Assembly (NCBI RefSeq): GCF_009659625.1
Contig: NZ_VOIW01000001.1
Coordinates: 868,001 to 932,000, forward strand
Reading direction: 5' to 3'
DNA from: Pseudomonas haemolytica
GTDB lineage: Bacteria > Pseudomonadota > Gammaproteobacteria > Pseudomonadales > Pseudomonadaceae
Length of the DNA: 64,000 nucleotides
Under the pieces are notes generated by a model. It saw only the letters and a list, made by a program, of their open reading frames with translations, was not told the origin of the DNA and did no database searches. Below, piece by piece: positions 36,756 through 45,886 of the stretch. The position numbers and the translations under genes were made by a program. Position 1 is the first letter of the stretch. Each line of letters starts with the position of its first letter.

Positions 36756-37456
36756 AGCCACGGATCGAAGTGGTGGCCATCGACTGCCTGATGGTGCGTC
36801 TGTTTGACGTGATTGCCGAAGCCAACATGCCGTGGATGCTCGCCGCCACCCAGCGCCTGCGCAGCGGGTTCGGCGCAGCGTTAGTGGACATGGTGCCGTC
36901 CTATACCACCTTGATGGTGCATTACGATCTCACTGCGTTGACCCCGGCCCAGGCCCGGGAATTGATCGATCACGCCCTAACTGACCTGCAGCCCCAGGCC
37001 CAGGGCAGTGGCCAGTGCCATGTGCTGCCGGTGTGGTACGACCTGAGTGTCGGCCCGGAATTGGCCTTGCTGTCCCAGCGTAGCGGGCTGGCTGTGGAGG
37101 AAGTGATCCGTCGCCACAGCGCCCACCCATACCAGGTTTTCGCTCTCGGCTTTGCCCCGGGCTTTGCCTTTATGGGGCTGGTGGACGAAGCCCTCGTCAC
37201 GCCGCGCCTCAACACGCCGCGCAAACGCGTGGCGGCCGGCAGCGTCGGCATTGCCGAGCGGCAAACCGCTGCTTACCCGGTGGTGTCCCCGGGCGGCTGG
37301 AACCTGATCGGCCGCACCCCAGCCAAACTGTTCGACCGTGAGCGCGACGGCTACAGCCTGATGCAGCCCGGCGATACGGTGCGCTTCGAGCCGGTTGGCC
37401 ACGCCGAATTTATCAACCTGGATGGTGATGACACGCCGTTGGAGGCGCAGGCATGA
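36752..37456 (+). CDS. pxpB: 5-oxoprolinase subunit B
   Basis: 234 residues of the KipI/PxpB (AHS1) family. [24 protein letters not shown] and [22 protein letters not shown] are characteristic. With PxpC it forms the carboxyltransferase-like half of the bacterial 5-oxoprolinase. The ATG at 36752 overlaps the pxpA stop, and its own stop overlaps the pxpC start in ATGA at 37453-37456. The three genes are clearly one translationally coupled operon. Confidence 0.92.
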   Translation: MKPRIEVVAIDCLMVRLFDVIAEANMPWMLAATQRLRSGFGAALVDMVPSYTTLMVHYDLTALTPAQARELIDHALTDLQPQAQGSGQCHVLPVWYDLSVGPELALLSQRSGLAVEEVIRRHSAHPYQVFALGFAPGFAFMGLVDEALVTPRLNTPRKRVAAGSVGIAERQTAAYPVVSPGGWNLIGRTPAKLFDRERDGYSLMQPGDTVRFEPVGHAEFINLDGDDTPLEAQA

Positions 37457-38367
37457 GCCGCTTGACCATCGAGGCCAGCACGCCGCTGTGCCTGTTGCAG
37501 GACGCCGGGCGTTTTGGCGTGCGCCACCTCGGCGTGACCCAGGGCGGCGCGTTGGATTGGGTGTCAATGTCCTGGGCCAACTGGCTGCTGGGCAATGCCC
37601 TGGATGCGCCGGTAGTGGAAATCACCCTGGGCGGCTTTACTGTGCTGGCCGAGGACTATTGCCTGTTGGCCTTGGCCGGTGCGGACCTGGGTGCGTATAT
37701 CGATGAGCGCGCCATCAGCCCCGGGCGCAGTTTTATCCTGCAAAAGGGCCAGCGCCTGCGCTTTACCCAACCGTTCAGTGGTGCACGGGCTTATCTGGCC
37801 GCGCCTGGCGGGTTTGACGCGCCGGCGGTGCTCGGCAGTTGTGCCACGGTGGTGCGTGAAGAGTTGGGCGGCGTAGACGGTTTCGGCAAGGCATTGGCTG
37901 AAGGCGAGCGGTTGGCCTATTCCGGCACGGGCGGCGCGATGAAAGTGCTGGCTGACCCGGATTTGCAATCTGCTGCACCGCTGGACGTGATCATCGGTGC
38001 GCAGATCGGCCAGTTCAGCGGGCAGAGTTTATTCGACGCCTTCAACACCGAGTGGGCTCTGGACAGTCGCGCTGATCGCATGGGCATGCGCTTACTGGGC
38101 ACGCCGTTGCAGTACCAGGGGCCGTCGTTGATTTCGGAAGGCATTCCGTTGGGCGCAATCCAGGTGCCGCCGGACGGGCAGCCGATTGTGTTGCTCAATG
38201 ACCGGCAGACCATCGGTGGTTATCCACGTTTGGGTGCGTTGACGCCGTTGGCGCTGGCGCGCCTGGCGCAGTGTTTGCCGGGGGAGAAAGTCAGATTTGC
38301 GCCGGTGGTGCAAGAGACGGCGCATCGGCAGCACATCGAGTTTTTGCAGCGGTTTGCCGATCGCTAA
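37453..38367 (+). CDS. pxpC: 5-oxoprolinase subunit C
   Basis: 304 residues of the biotin-dependent carboxyltransferase-like (KipA/PxpC, AHS2) family. LQDAGRFGVRHLGVTQGGALDW and YLAAPGGFDAPAVLGSCATV are typical. It lacks a biotin domain, as expected for this subunit. It ends the pxpABC operon. A REPIN-type repeat pair follows from 38373. No transporter gene for oxoproline is included in the operon, unlike in some other bacteria. Confidence 0.92.
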   Translation: MSRLTIEASTPLCLLQDAGRFGVRHLGVTQGGALDWVSMSWANWLLGNALDAPVVEITLGGFTVLAEDYCLLALAGADLGAYIDERAISPGRSFILQKGQRLRFTQPFSGARAYLAAPGGFDAPAVLGSCATVVREELGGVDGFGKALAEGERLAYSGTGGAMKVLADPDLQSAAPLDVIIGAQIGQFSGQSLFDAFNTEWALDSRADRMGMRLLGTPLQYQGPSLISEGIPLGAIQVPPDGQPIVLLNDRQTIGGYPRLGALTPLALARLAQCLPGEKVRFAPVVQETAHRQHIEFLQRFADR

Positions 38368-38372
38368 AAAGC

Positions 38373-38455
38373 ATGGCAGGCAAGCCCGCTCCCACAGAGG
38401 AATGCATTCCAACTTTGAAATGCAGTCAAAATGTGTGAGCTGGCTTGCCTGCGAT
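38373..38455. repeat. REPIN-like pair of inverted REP units
   Basis: The left unit (38373-38396, GGCAGGCAAGCCCGCTCCC) and right unit (38432-38455, GAGCTGGCTTGCCTGC) are near-perfect reverse complements, 36 bp apart. It lies between pxpC and the convergent VWA gene. Confidence 0.75.
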
Positions 38456-38475
38456 GAGGCCGGCCAGGACACCGC

Positions 38476-39654
38476 CTATTTCGAGAGAAAGCGCATGCCT
38501 TCTTCCAACCCGCGCAACGTCAGCGGATACATCTGATCCTCTACCAGCTCGCGCACAATCCCCGTCGAGGCCGTATAGCCCCAGGTATCTTTCGGGTAGG
38601 GGTTAATCCAGATCAGCTTCTTGTACTTGGCCATGAAGCGCTGCATCCACACATAGCCAGGCTCTTCGTTCCAATGCTCGACGCTGCCGCCGGCCTGGGT
38701 GATTTCGTAGGGTGCCATGGCCGCATCGCCGATAAAAATCACTTTGTAGTCGGCGCCGTATTTGTGCAGCAGGTCCTGGGTGGAGGTGCGTTCCGAGGTG
38801 CGACGCTGGTTGTTCTTCCACACCGACTCGTACACGAAGTTATGGAAGTAGAAATACTCCAGGTGCTTGAACTCGGTCTTGCACGCTGAGAACAGCTCTT
38901 CGCAGATCTTCACATGGGCGTCCATCGAGCCGCCGATATCGAACAGCAACAACAACTTGATGGTGTTGCGGCGCTCGGGGCGCATCTGGATATTCAGCAA
39001 CCCGGCATCGCGGGCGGTGTGGTCGATGGTGCCGTCGATATCCAGCTCTTCGGCCGCACCCTGGCGCGCGAACTTGCGTAGCCGGCGCAGGGCGATCTTG
39101 ATGTTGCGCGTGCCCAGTTCCACCTGGTCGTCGAGATTCTTGTACTCGCGCTGGTCCCAGACTTTCACTGCCTTGCCCTGGCGCTTACCGGCATCACCCA
39201 CACGGATGCCTTCCGGGTTGTAGCCGCCGGAACCAAATGGGCTGGTGCCACCGGTGCCGATCCACTTGTTGCCGCCGGCATGACGTTCTTTCTGTTCTTC
39301 CAGGCGTTTCTTGAATTCCTCGATCAACTTGTCGAGGCCGCCGAGGGATTGGATCTGCGCACGTTCTTCATCGCTGAGGGAGCGTTCGAATTCCTTGCGC
39401 AACCAGTCTTCGGGGATCAGCGCCTGCAAGTGGTCGTCGAGCTTTTCCAGGCCGTTGAAATAGGCACCGAAGGCGCGGTCGAACTTGTCGAAATGCCGCT
39501 CGTCCTTGACCAGAATCGCCCTGGCCAAGTAGTAGAACTCGTCCATGTCGGCGAAGGTCACGCGCTGTTTCAACGCATTGATCAGGTCGAGCAGTTCGCG
39601 CACCGACACCGGCACCTTGGCTGCACGCATTTCATTGAACAGGTTGAGCAACAT
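38476..39654 (-). CDS. VWA-domain protein (CoxE-like), partner of MoxR
   Basis: 392 residues. The C-terminal von Willebrand A domain has the MIDAS-type motif LLLFDIGGSMDAHVK at about 235-250, a DxGxS variant that can still bind a metal. The N-terminal helical region carries many charged residues (KKRLEEQKERHAGGNK). MoxR-type AAA ATPases work with VWA proteins in metal-centre or complex assembly. Its ATG overlaps the moxR stop by one base (TAATG), so the pair is coupled. The substrate complex is unknown. Confidence 0.85.
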   Translation of the reverse strand: MLLNLFNEMRAAKVPVSVRELLDLINALKQRVTFADMDEFYYLARAILVKDERHFDKFDRAFGAYFNGLEKLDDHLQALIPEDWLRKEFERSLSDEERAQIQSLGGLDKLIEEFKKRLEEQKERHAGGNKWIGTGGTSPFGSGGYNPEGIRVGDAGKRQGKAVKVWDQREYKNLDDQVELGTRNIKIALRRLRKFARQGAAEELDIDGTIDHTARDAGLLNIQMRPERRNTIKLLLLFDIGGSMDAHVKICEELFSACKTEFKHLEYFYFHNFVYESVWKNNQRRTSERTSTQDLLHKYGADYKVIFIGDAAMAPYEITQAGGSVEHWNEEPGYVWMQRFMAKYKKLIWINPYPKDTWGYTASTGIVRELVEDQMYPLTLRGLEEGMRFLSK

Positions 39655-40499
39655 TATCGATTACCGCGACGGCTCATGAATGCCAGACGTTCCAGCAGTT
39701 GCACGTCTTGCTCGTTCTTCACCAAGGCCCCGGCCAACGGTGGGATGGCCTTGGTCGGGTCGCGTTCGCGCAACACCGCTTCGCCGATATTGTCGGCCAT
39801 CAGCAGCTTGAGCCAGTCGACCAACTCGGAGGTGGAAGGTTTTTTCTTCAGGCCCGGCACTTTGCGCACGTCGAAGAATACATCCAGCGCTTCGCTGACC
39901 AGGTCCTTCTTGATGTCCGGGTAGTGCACATCCACGATTTTTTGCAGGGTAGGGCGGTCGGGGAAGGCGATGTAGTGGAAGAAGCAGCGACGCAGGAACG
40001 CGTCCGGCAGCTCTTTTTCGTTGTTGGAGGTAATGATGATGATCGGGCGTTTCTTGGCCTTGATGGTCTCGTCGATTTCGTAGACGTAGAACTCCATCTT
40101 GTCGAGCTCTTGCAACAGGTCGTTGGGGAACTCGATGTCGGCCTTGTCGATTTCATCGATCAGCAGGATGACCCGCTCTTCGGACTCGAAGGCTTCCCAG
40201 AGCTTGCCCTTTTTCAGGTAGTTGCGCACATCGTGGACCTTGTCCACACCCAGCTGCGAGTCGCGCAAGCGGCTGACCGCATCGTACTCGTACAGGCCCT
40301 GATGCGCCTTGGTGGTGGACTTGATGTGCCAGGTGATCAGCCGGGCGCCGAAGGATTCGGCCAGTTGCTCGGCGAGCATGGTCTTGCCGGTGCCCGGTTC
40401 GCCCTTGACCAGCAGCGGCCGCTCCAGGGTGATGGCGGCGTTGACGGCCAGTTTCAGGTCATCGGTAGCCACATAGGCCTGGGTGCCTTCGAACTTCAT
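39654..40499 (-). CDS. MoxR-family AAA+ ATPase
   Basis: 281 residues. Walker A is GEPGTGKT at 33-40. Walker B is VILLIDEIDKAD at about 113-124. The sensor segment IIITSNNEKELPDAFLRRC and the arginine finger near RCFFHYIAF follow. The family assembles or activates protein complexes together with a VWA partner, here the directly following gene. The mobile element is inserted just upstream of its start, between 40500 and 40738, so its promoter region may be altered. Confidence 0.92.
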   Translation of the reverse strand: MKFEGTQAYVATDDLKLAVNAAITLERPLLVKGEPGTGKTMLAEQLAESFGARLITWHIKSTTKAHQGLYEYDAVSRLRDSQLGVDKVHDVRNYLKKGKLWEAFESEERVILLIDEIDKADIEFPNDLLQELDKMEFYVYEIDETIKAKKRPIIIITSNNEKELPDAFLRRCFFHYIAFPDRPTLQKIVDVHYPDIKKDLVSEALDVFFDVRKVPGLKKKPSTSELVDWLKLLMADNIGEAVLRERDPTKAIPPLAGALVKNEQDVQLLERLAFMSRRGNR

Positions 40500-40738
40500 C
40501 GGTCATTCCTCGAATTCATCAATGTCCGGACTATACCGCGCAGCCCCGGCGACTGTGAACGCAGACGGGTTATTCAGTCTCTGACTCCCCGGTACACTTC
40601 TGACTGCCAATCTTGGTGCGGAGCCAGTAGAATCAACGCTTCCAGCCGAGGTGGGCCGGGACACATAGCTGCGCATTCAGCCGCTCTATGGTCCACCAGC
40701 CACCGGCACGCGACTGTGCCACATGCCCCGGAGCCGTC

Positions 40739-42199
40739 ATGTCATACCTCACCCGCCGTGAAGGGCGTTACCACTACCGCCGCCGCTTCCCGCTACCAGT
40801 TGCTGAACTGCTGGGCCGCGCTGAATACCGCAAAGCCCTAGGCACCGCCGACCGCGCAGAAGCTCTGCGCCTTGCCCGGCAGGTGTCAGTAGAGTTTGAC
40901 CGCATCTGTAGCGAAGCCCTGGCGCCTGTGGCTAACGATCCAGCCGAGCGCAGAGCGTCGGTCCCGGTTGATCCCCGCGCCGTCCTGGCAAGCTTACAGG
41001 CCGTGGTCGAGCGGGTAACACTTCGTGCGGTTGCAGACATGGCGCCAGGGGCGAAGCTGGTGACGCGGAGCTGGCAGACCGAACTGGATTGGCAGAAGCG
41101 GGCGTACTCGATGGCCGCGCAGGGGATGCCACCACCAGGGATGGAGGCTGTTCACCCACTCGAATCTATGGCCGCTGTTAGAGCGCTGGAAGCCTTGGAA
41201 CGTGGCGAGCCGCCAACCCTGGGCACTATCATTCCTGGCCCGGTGGAAGCGCCTGTGGAGCCGGTCAGCCAGCAGGGCGATAGACGTTCAGCCCAGCAGT
41301 TCGCGGAAGCCCTGGACGGCTATTGTGAGCGAGTCAGCGCTGGCCGGGTGGGCATCATGCGCAAACTCTGCAATGACGTTCTAAGCTGGCCGAGCACCCC
41401 GGCGCAGCAGGTGCAACGGATCATGGCCTACGCCGAGGGCAAGCTAGCTGGCGGTGGCAAAGCTTCGTCGGTCCACACCCAGGCAGCGGGGATGATAACG
41501 ATTCTACGACAGGTGCCAGGATGGGAAGGGATCAGCCTACCGAAGCAGGGCGCGGTAGCCAGGGCCATCCGTGCGGGTGGTGCGCTCCAGAAGAACGCCC
41601 GCGACCCGATGCCGTTAGCCGTGGTGGCGCAGGTGCAGGCTGCCCTGGACGCCCGTGGTGATGCGGTAGACGCGGCAGCAATGCATCTGCTTGTCCGATA
41701 CGGTGTGCGGCCCCTGGAGCTGTTGAGCGAAGGCCCAGCGGCGTTGACTATGCGGGAAGACATCGTGGGTAACAGGGAGCAGGTATTCCAGGCTGGCCTA
41801 TCTGGTGCCAAGAACGCTGCCAGTCGTAGGGATTTGCCTGTGGCTGCGGAGGACGTTCCGCTGTTCAAACTAGTGCTATCAGGCTTTGGTGACGGCAGCA
41901 CAGCGGACAGAGGGCGACAGCGCGTTACACGGTTGAGTCGTGCTGTGAGCGCAGCCCTGCTCAAGATACCGGGCATCACGGGACAGGTCAGTCTGTACAG
42001 CGCACGGCACACGGCAGCGGATTTGCTCAGGGCGGCAGGTGCGAGCGATGCGGAGGTGGGCGGTATCCTCGGCCATACCCAGTCTGGGAATAAGCACACC
42101 GGCGTCTATGGCGGAACGGCTCCTCTCACACGGCAGCGGGAACTGCTGGCTAGAGTCCGCGAACTGCTCGACAAGCAAAATACCCTGCAAGCCGTTTAG
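40739..42199 (+). CDS. phage-type tyrosine integrase
   Basis: 486 residues. The N-terminus (LTRREGRYHYRRRFPLPVA) is an AP2-like/DUF6538 arm-binding domain. The catalytic core is C-terminal: the first arginine in LLVRYGVRPLELL, R423-H424 in LYSARHTAADLL, a histidine in NKHTG, and the nucleophile Y457 in GVYGGTAPL. I used the ATG at 40739 because a longer frame upstream overlaps the presumed att region. It sits at the left end of the element pointing inward, as integrases of integrative elements do. No excisionase was recognised. Confidence 0.9.
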   Translation: MSYLTRREGRYHYRRRFPLPVAELLGRAEYRKALGTADRAEALRLARQVSVEFDRICSEALAPVANDPAERRASVPVDPRAVLASLQAVVERVTLRAVADMAPGAKLVTRSWQTELDWQKRAYSMAAQGMPPPGMEAVHPLESMAAVRALEALERGEPPTLGTIIPGPVEAPVEPVSQQGDRRSAQQFAEALDGYCERVSAGRVGIMRKLCNDVLSWPSTPAQQVQRIMAYAEGKLAGGGKASSVHTQAAGMITILRQVPGWEGISLPKQGAVARAIRAGGALQKNARDPMPLAVVAQVQAALDARGDAVDAAAMHLLVRYGVRPLELLSEGPAALTMREDIVGNREQVFQAGLSGAKNAASRRDLPVAAEDVPLFKLVLSGFGDGSTADRGRQRVTRLSRAVSAALLKIPGITGQVSLYSARHTAADLLRAAGASDAEVGGILGHTQSGNKHTGVYGGTAPLTRQRELLARVRELLDKQNTLQAV

Positions 42200-42215
42200 G
42201 CAAGCAGGGTTGGTT

Positions 42216-43190
42216 TTAGTACGTGGTAACAGCAGACTTGCCGAAGTCACGCAGACGGCGTTCCGCAACAGTCATCCCGCCATTCTCCACGGTGCCGGTA
42301 AAGGCGTGGTCTACGCCACCCAGGCGAACGTCGATCTTCGATTGCAGCGCTGCCAGGGCTTTGCCATCAGCAGCCACCAGGGCAGTGTGCGGCAGCAGGC
42401 CCGATGCGTTTGATTGGACCGCCTCGCGGTAGACCACGACGCCTTCAGCATTGGCACCCAGGACGACGGAGCCGAAGCGCAGCCCAGCTTCCTGCATTGA
42501 CGCGCCTTCGATAGCATCCGGGAAGTAGCTGTACAAGGCCATTGCGGCAGCCAGCTCAACGTCGCCTAAGTCTAGGGACAAGGCGTCGATCTTGGCAGCT
42601 TTGAGGACCATCAGACCACGGCCTGCTGCCATTACCGGGACGCCAGCTTGGGCCGATGCGTTCAGCTTCTCGCGAACGTGCAGGTCGATACCCAGCGCCG
42701 CCATAGTCTTGTTCGGAGCAGTGGCAGCCTCGGCCATCACGTCAGCGCCAACCATCTTTGCCACACTCAGGACGGCGGTGATGTCAGAGAACCATTCGGC
42801 CACCTTGGCCGACAGTGCCTCGGTGTTTGCGTTGGCGGCGCGGGTGTAGCGCGTCACTGTGTCGAGGTGCTGGTTACGATCTTGCTCAAAGGCGAAGAGG
42901 ATTGGCAGGTCTGCGAATGCAAAGCCTCGATTGGACAGAGTGGTCATCACGCCCATCAGCTCATGCTCAACATCGTCGCGGCTGGTCTTCTTGGAGTCAG
43001 CACGTTCGTCAGAGGTGAATAGCTCCGTCATGGTGGTGATGCCCTTGCGAAGCTCTTGTAGGTTAGCCGGGGCAGTTGGGTACTGGGTGGCTGGGACTTC
43101 GACCAGATGAAGCGGGACAGCAGCCTGGAGCGCATCGAACAATGCGATGGCGTTAGCGGATTTGCGGGCAGCAGCGAATTTACGAGTCAT
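42216..43190 (-). CDS. uncharacterised mobile-element protein, 324 residues
   Basis: I do not recognise this protein. It has a short basic N-terminus (MTRKFAAARKSANA), an acidic middle (TSDERADSKKTSRDDVEH), and alanine-rich mainly helical and mixed segments, with no signal peptide, membrane segment or nucleotide-binding motif. The C-terminal part (SKIDVRLGGVDHAFTGTVE) looks beta-rich. It ends 17 bp from the integrase stop on the opposite strand. A structural protein, for example one that builds a particle or filament, is conceivable from its length and composition only. Confidence 0.65.
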   Translation of the reverse strand: MTRKFAAARKSANAIALFDALQAAVPLHLVEVPATQYPTAPANLQELRKGITTMTELFTSDERADSKKTSRDDVEHELMGVMTTLSNRGFAFADLPILFAFEQDRNQHLDTVTRYTRAANANTEALSAKVAEWFSDITAVLSVAKMVGADVMAEAATAPNKTMAALGIDLHVREKLNASAQAGVPVMAAGRGLMVLKAAKIDALSLDLGDVELAAAMALYSYFPDAIEGASMQEAGLRFGSVVLGANAEGVVVYREAVQSNASGLLPHTALVAADGKALAALQSKIDVRLGGVDHAFTGTVENGGMTVAERRLRDFGKSAVTTY

Positions 43191-43234
43191 GGAATTTCTC
43201 TCTATATAGAAGGGGATTGTTTGGTGCCGGTTGG

Positions 43235-43459
43235 CTAAGGGATTTTGATGCCGCCGCTGGTTGCGGCTACGTCCGACTCAGTGCGGAAGTTGAGGAAGCC
43301 GGAAGCCGGTGTGCTGTCCAGGGACTGCATTGAGGCGCTGGTGGCTAGCGCGGCCAGTCGGCCCAGTCGGGCGTCGTCCGTGGCCTTCGCGGCCTTCGCC
43401 TGCATGTCGGCATAAATGCGGTCGACGTTGAGCTGTGAGGTGCTGCGGTCGTCGATCAC
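43235..43459 (-). CDS. uncharacterised small element protein, 74 residues
   Basis: A charged protein with alternating alanine- and arginine-rich helices (YADMQAKAAKATDDARLGRL) and a glycine/serine-rich end. No family is recognised. Its start codon overlaps the stop of the previous gene in ATGA at 43456-43459, so the two are translationally coupled. It is followed after 44 bp by the 324-residue gene. Coupled order suggests one operon of products that may work together. Confidence 0.6.
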   Translation of the reverse strand: MIDDRSTSQLNVDRIYADMQAKAAKATDDARLGRLAALATSASMQSLDSTPASGFLNFRTESDVAATSGGIKIP

Positions 43460-43794
43460 AAGCCGTACTCCGCCAACAGGTCGGCCTTGGTCGGGGCAGC
43501 AATAGGACGGGCCGCACGCTCGGCGGTCTTGGCATGGAAGCCAGCTACCAGCTCGGCGGTCTCTTTGTCCTTGTCGTCGTCATCGACGTGGCGCATCGTC
43601 TCCAGCAGTTTCAGCAGCGAGACGTTGGCGCTTACCTGGGCAGCATCGACAGGCACGTCGTTCTCGGCGCACCACTCCAACTTCTTGCGGGACGCGGCCA
43701 GTGTTTCAGCCAGCAGCGCCAGCCCCTCGGCGTGGACATCCAGGGGCTTACGTTTACGGCGACGGCGGGTTGTCTCGGTATTTTGTTCAGTCAT
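43456..43794 (-). CDS. uncharacterised basic element protein, 112 residues
   Basis: The N-terminus is very basic (TTRRRRKRKPLDVHAEG), suggesting nucleic-acid binding. A helical region with acidic patches follows (VDDDDKDKETAELV). No known domain is seen. It overlaps the upstream gene by 4 bases (the 43791-43794 ATGA junction) and the downstream gene by 4 bases, so it is the middle member of a coupled trio. The function is unknown. Confidence 0.65.
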   Translation of the reverse strand: MTEQNTETTRRRRKRKPLDVHAEGLALLAETLAASRKKLEWCAENDVPVDAAQVSANVSLLKLLETMRHVDDDDKDKETAELVAGFHAKTAERAARPIAAPTKADLLAEYGL

Positions 43795-44111
43795 AACAAT
43801 TTCTCAATTTCATTAAGTTCGCGGATCGTCGCGGCCCAGGTGTCAGGGCATGCAACCTCGAATCGGTTGATATGTGGGGCGCCAACCAACGGTGCCGCTG
43901 CAAGTCCGGCAGTCAGGAAATAATTCATCACGGTGTAGGTTTGGGCGGGCGCCCCAACGCGGATGCGCTTATGCACACTGCCGACAGTGACGGGTTCCCC
44001 AGCCGCTAACATCGACCGGATAACGTGCATACAGCGGATTCTATGGAGAGGTGGTCGGCCTCGTTGCTTGAACAAGCCGACATGTTTTTCGTTACGTGAG
44101 TAGTGCTTCAC
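43791..44111 (-). CDS. uncharacterised element protein with a winged-helix-like region, 106 residues
   Basis: Residues 30-65 (VIRSMLAAGEPVTVGSVHKRI then APAQTYTVMNYFL) look like a winged helix-turn-helix, similar in style to the 147-residue gene at 45443. It could be a regulator of the element, but I do not recognise the family. The stop overlaps the next gene start in ATGA (43791-43794). Confidence 0.55.
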   Translation of the reverse strand: MKHYSRNEKHVGLFKQRGRPPLHRIRCMHVIRSMLAAGEPVTVGSVHKRIRVGAPAQTYTVMNYFLTAGLAAAPLVGAPHINRFEVACPDTWAATIRELNEIEKLL

Positions 44112-44211
44112 GGATGATTCCTTCGTGCAGGGTTGATCCGCCAGCTAGTGCCGGAAGGTCAAGGTTCATTCGGATAAGTGCCGCCGATTTGGGCCGGGAG
44201 TGCAGCGTTAA

Positions 44212-44511
44212 TCAGTCCCGCAAACGGCCACGGGCGTTGCGCCCTGTGAGGTCTTGTGAGGCTCTCTCAGCCACGTTCAACCCTCGCCGCTGGCCTAGGG
44301 TGGTGGCGTCTCGGTAACGCCTATCATCGCGTAAAGCCAGCCGTTGGCCTGCCGCCCCGCCATCACCGCCATTAGCCAGGGCGACGGCAGCACGGTACAT
44401 TTCCCCGGGCTCAGCATCCAGGGCGCGGCGGGGTTCGTGGTCGTCGGTGTTGTGTTGCGCGGATGGTGGCAACTCGCAGGCGTCCAGTAGTTCGTTGAGT
44501 GTCAGGTTCAT
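44212..44511 (-). CDS. uncharacterised arginine-rich element protein, 99 residues
   Basis: ATG at 44511, with GGAG nine bases upstream. The N-terminus (MNLTLNELLDACELPP) is helical; the C-terminal half is arginine- and glycine-rich and probably disordered (DDRRYRDATTLGQRRGLN). An upstream extension to 44553 is in frame but lacks a ribosome site. No family is recognised. It lies between the 239-residue gene and the coupled trio on the same strand. Confidence 0.5.
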   Translation of the reverse strand: MNLTLNELLDACELPPSAQHNTDDHEPRRALDAEPGEMYRAAVALANGGDGGAAGQRLALRDDRRYRDATTLGQRRGLNVAERASQDLTGRNARGRLRD

Positions 44512-44569
44512 GGGAGGTTTCTCCGGGCAGCGCGAAGCCGCCCTGCATGGCAAGTGGCGAAGGGTTTTA

Positions 44570-45289
44570 TTAGGTTCGGCTCAGTAGCAAGTCGACGGTG
44601 TTGCTGTTCCGCTCGCAGCGAGCAACCACTGGGTCACTGCTGTAACCGGGGATAGCGATTGCTTTAATCTCGTTTACGACAGACAAGTACGGCATATCCG
44701 GATACTGGTCACGGTATGCAGCTGCGGCATCTTCGACCGCCTCGTATACGGCCTGGGCAGCGGCGAGCATTGCGCGGTTACTTGCAACGGGATCGCTTGC
44801 ATCCATCCAGCCAGGAATGAACAGTGCTACATCACCAGCGGCTTTGGCCTTGCGTCGTACATCGGCGCGAAGTTGGCGGTGTTGTTTCTCATCCATGTTC
44901 AAATTGAACTCCCCATCTACGCAAGTGAGACCGAACGCTGCGCCCAAGGTCTCTTTGTACTCGTGGTACTTGACGCCCAACGGGCGGATGGCAAGCGCTA
45001 GGATTGCATCCACGGCTTGTACTCGGGTCATGGTCGGCTCCGTGTTGAATTCGGTCAGGTCGAACTCACTTGTAGTGGCGCTCATGTCGAGCGTGGTTGG
45101 TGGTCGCATCTTGCTCAGGTCGTTTACCCGGCGACGGGATAGGCCAAGTTGGGTGGCGATCTGCCGTTGGCTGTGCAGTGCCAGCAAGCCGTGAACTGCG
45201 ATGAGGTCGTGTAACTGGTTCACCAAAGCCTGGATATGCGCAGGTAGGGTGGGAGCGGTCGTCGCCTGAGCGGTCGTCGCGTTGTTCAT
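44570..45289 (-). CDS. uncharacterised element protein with an N-terminal helix-turn-helix, 239 residues
   Basis: Residues 35-60 (HSQRQIATQLGLSRRRVNDLS) read as a helix-turn-helix of the sigma-factor/resolvase-like type. The rest is mainly helical, with aromatic-rich loops (EYKETLGAAFGL). It may be a replication or transcription regulator of the element. It appears to be the first gene of the minus-strand block that runs to the integrase; the region before its start (45290-45442) would hold the promoter and contains one copy of the 21-bp repeat. I do not recognise a homologue. Confidence 0.65.
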   Translation of the reverse strand: MNNATTAQATTAPTLPAHIQALVNQLHDLIAVHGLLALHSQRQIATQLGLSRRRVNDLSKMRPPTTLDMSATTSEFDLTEFNTEPTMTRVQAVDAILALAIRPLGVKYHEYKETLGAAFGLTCVDGEFNLNMDEKQHRQLRADVRRKAKAAGDVALFIPGWMDASDPVASNRAMLAAAQAVYEAVEDAAAAYRDQYPDMPYLSVVNEIKAIAIPGYSSDPVVARCERNSNTVDLLLSRT

Positions 45290-45344
45290 TATTTACTCAC
45301 TTATGGGCGTGCCAGTGCCGGGCCACCTTGGGCCAGCAGGTTGG

Positions 45345-45365
45345 CGAAGTGCCCGTATTCATTGG
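45345..45365. repeat. 21-bp direct repeat, copy 1
   Basis: Starts CGAAGTGCCC and ends TATTCATTGG. It is identical over 21 bases to the copy at 48035-48055, 2.69 kb away. It lies in the intergenic region upstream of the 239-residue gene. Confidence 0.7.
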
Positions 45366-45442
45366 GTTGGACCAATTGCCGCGCATATATATAGGGACTG
45401 GCCCATGCTGTTGATTGGCTGTTTCGGTTTGCGAGTGCAAGG

Positions 45443-45886
45443 TCAGCGACGACGCTTCAACGCAGCCTTTGCAATGTGGTCATCCAGCATCAGCTTGAGG
45501 GTCCGTTCGGCTGCTACCGCCTCGCGCTGCTCAGCAGGCCCCAGGGGAGGCAAGCCGACCATTGCGCGGTTGGTGCCCAATAGATAGCTGGTGATGTGCT
45601 CAGCGTTCGGCACAGGGAGCCACACGAGGTGCGCCTCATAATGCAGATCGACCAATGCCCGGTGGACGCTGGTACGGTTCAACGTGGTGTTGTGTTTGAG
45701 GATCGCACCGATGGTTACTGGTCCTTGGTGTCGATGATTGAGCTGTTGTAACGCCAGGACCACCAGCGCTTTAGTGCGCGGGAATCTGCCCTTTAATGCG
45801 TGGTAACGGACTGATTTGTACTGTCGGACGTACCGACTGCCGTCCGCCTGGACAGGCTGGATCGGGCTTGGGAATGCAAGGCGCAT
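45443..45886 (-). CDS. uncharacterised element protein with a winged-helix-like core, 147 residues
   Basis: The middle (TKALVVLALQQLNHRHQGPVT then NTTLNRTSVHRALVDLHYEAHLV) has the spacing of a winged helix-turn-helix, as in transcription regulators that bind paired sites. The C-terminus is basic (AKAALKRRR). It sits inside the segment bounded by the 21-bp repeats, next to the serine recombinase, and could control it. The ribosome site at 45886 is weak (GGTGA). Confidence 0.55.
   Translation of the reverse strand: MRLAFPSPIQPVQADGSRYVRQYKSVRYHALKGRFPRTKALVVLALQQLNHRHQGPVTIGAILKHNTTLNRTSVHRALVDLHYEAHLVWLPVPNAEHITSYLLGTNRAMVGLPPLGPAEQREAVAAERTLKLMLDDHIAKAALKRRR

Noticed and set aside
40500..40738. 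A tRNA gene as integration target
   Set aside because: No cloverleaf-capable sequence is seen at either border of the element; the shared core is in intergenic DNA.
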